Source: Candidatus Omnitrophota bacterium
Lineage (GTDB): Bacteria; Omnitrophota; Gorgyraeia; Gorgyraeales; Gorgyraeaceae
NCBI GenBank assembly: GCA_018901615.1
Contig: JAHIEN010000127.1
Coordinates: 1 to 32,818 of the forward strand
DNA: 32,818 nucleotides
Direction: 5' to 3'
Shown here: positions 32,126-32,818 of the stretch, piece by piece
Layout of the letters: each line of letters opens with the position of its first letter
Position numbering within the stretch: the first letter of the stretch is position 1
Notes under the pieces: model-generated
Told to the model about the DNA's origin: nothing
Databases searched by the model: none
Seen by the model: the letters and a program-made list of their open reading frames with translations, nothing else
Made by a program: the position numbers and the translations under genes

Positions 32126-32156
32126 AAGAATCACTTCCGTGTAGTTCCGCGATTAT

Positions 32157-32818
32157 TTAAGGTCTCGTCTTCCACCTCTCGTGAAACCATACCCATTGCT
32201 CAGGAAACCGTCTTATATAACCCTCAATGACATTTGCGCAGATCTGCGTGTTTTCCAGCACATCTCTATCCCTGTCTCCAGTAGAGCTGAACTTAAGCGG
32301 CTCTTCTATGACAATCTCATGCCCTAAGCCATTTCGCACGATAAAGCCAGGAATTACAGGGACGCCTGTCAAAAGATTCAGGAGGGCTGGCCCGTTTGGC
32401 GTATACGCAGGCCTTGCAAAAAAATCCACAAACACGCCTGAAACACTATCCATGTCCTGGTCAGGCATTATGCCCACGAACTCATTATTCTTAAGAAGCT
32501 TAACGACATCCTTGGCTAAGGCGTCTCTGTACAGAATATTGACTCCGTGTTTTTTTCTTATACCGTCCAGGAAGTTTTCGAAATATTCCATCCTGACTCG
32601 CCTGGCTATGACATTCACCTTGTAGCCTTTTATAGCAAAATAATGCGCCAGGAGCTCCCAGTTTCCAAAGTGGGCTGAAAGAACTATGCCGCCCTTGCCC
32701 TGTTGGATAAGACGATCTATTATTTTCTGACCATCGCATCTCACATACCCATCAATATTATCTCTATTAAATTTAGAGAGAGATATCACCTCAACAAAAT
32801 TCTTTCCCAGGTTTTCAA
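32157..32818 (-). CDS. LpxL/HtrB-family lipid A acyltransferase (5' end beyond the window)
   Basis: Adds a secondary acyl chain to lipid A or a related lipid at the inner membrane. The frame is open to the window end (220 codons); upstream of the GTG at 32789 it still reads ENLGKNFVEV, which fits the family, so the real start lies outside. Catalytic H(x4)E in LSAHFGNWELLAHYFA; then MPDQDMDSVSGVFVDFFARPAYT, LNLLTGVPVIPGFIVR, and PEQWVWFHERWKTRP at the C-terminus, all typical of LpxL/LpxM/HtrB. Followed by lptCA 31 nt downstream, so lipid A completion and LPS transport share an operon. Confidence 0.9.
   Translation of the reverse strand, partial: ENLGKNFVEVISLSKFNRDNIDGYVRCDGQKIIDRLIQQGKGGIVLSAHFGNWELLAHYFAIKGYKVNVIARRVRMEYFENFLDGIRKKHGVNILYRDALAKDVVKLLKNNEFVGIMPDQDMDSVSGVFVDFFARPAYTPNGPALLNLLTGVPVIPGFIVRNGLGHEIVIEEPLKFSSTGDRDRDVLENTQICANVIEGYIRRFPEQWVWFHERWKTRP

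Noticed and set aside
1..32818. tRNA or rRNA genes
   Set aside because: No spacer contains a recognisable T-loop or acceptor-stem pattern; spacers are short and filled by repeats or promoters.

Overview
The window is one continuous minus-strand gene block (23 protein genes, two cut by the window ends, no RNA genes seen) from a diderm, LPS-making bacterium. The mix of LPS transport genes, a membrane pyrophosphatase, and giant exported multidomain enzymes carrying an LRVP motif after the signal peptide suggests Candidatus Omnitrophota (OP3) or a close PVC-superphylum relative. That placement is inference; no marker gene settles it here.

Layout in the direction of transcription (right to left): an LpxL/HtrB-type acyltransferase (cut), a fused LptC-LptA protein and LptB; trigger factor without its FKBP domain, and ClpP; a class V aminotransferase and SerA (serine branch); a homocitrate/isopropylmalate synthase-like enzyme; PurA; a K+-dependent-type membrane pyrophosphatase; an OmpA-type lipoprotein and a membrane-anchored coiled coil behind their own promoter; then the classical block uppS-cdsA-dxr-rseP-ispG-proS. 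In many bacteria that block runs on into rimP-nusA-infB. Here it is interrupted by about 11 kb holding three exported proteins: a TraB/ChaN-like domain fused to a divergent phosphoglycerate kinase, a phosphoglucomutase fused to glucose-6-phosphate isomerase (about 1938 aa), and an unknown protein with an internal duplication. This insert has a strong promoter (TTGACA-17-TATACT) and ends at an intrinsic terminator. rimP and nusA follow behind a promoter that lies upstream of that same terminator, so the terminator can act as an attenuator.

The most unusual signals are: (1) three adjacent genes that give Sec signal peptides to central sugar-metabolism enzymes and share an LRVP...DRI...LASN module, which also recurs at domain junctions; (2) a set of non-coding repeat arrays built in exact 7-nt or 10-nt register, usually with inverted symmetry, lying directly 3' of stop codons, and in places running in frame through conserved enzymes (IspG, ProS); (3) the rimP leader with promoter, dyad, 11-codon ORF and terminator; (4) domain changes in housekeeping proteins: trigger factor without PPIase, LptC-LptA fusion, NusA with a shortened N-terminal domain.

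No gene-free stretch exceeds 300 bases; the longest spacers (27345-27562 and 29347-29517) are filled by repeat elements.
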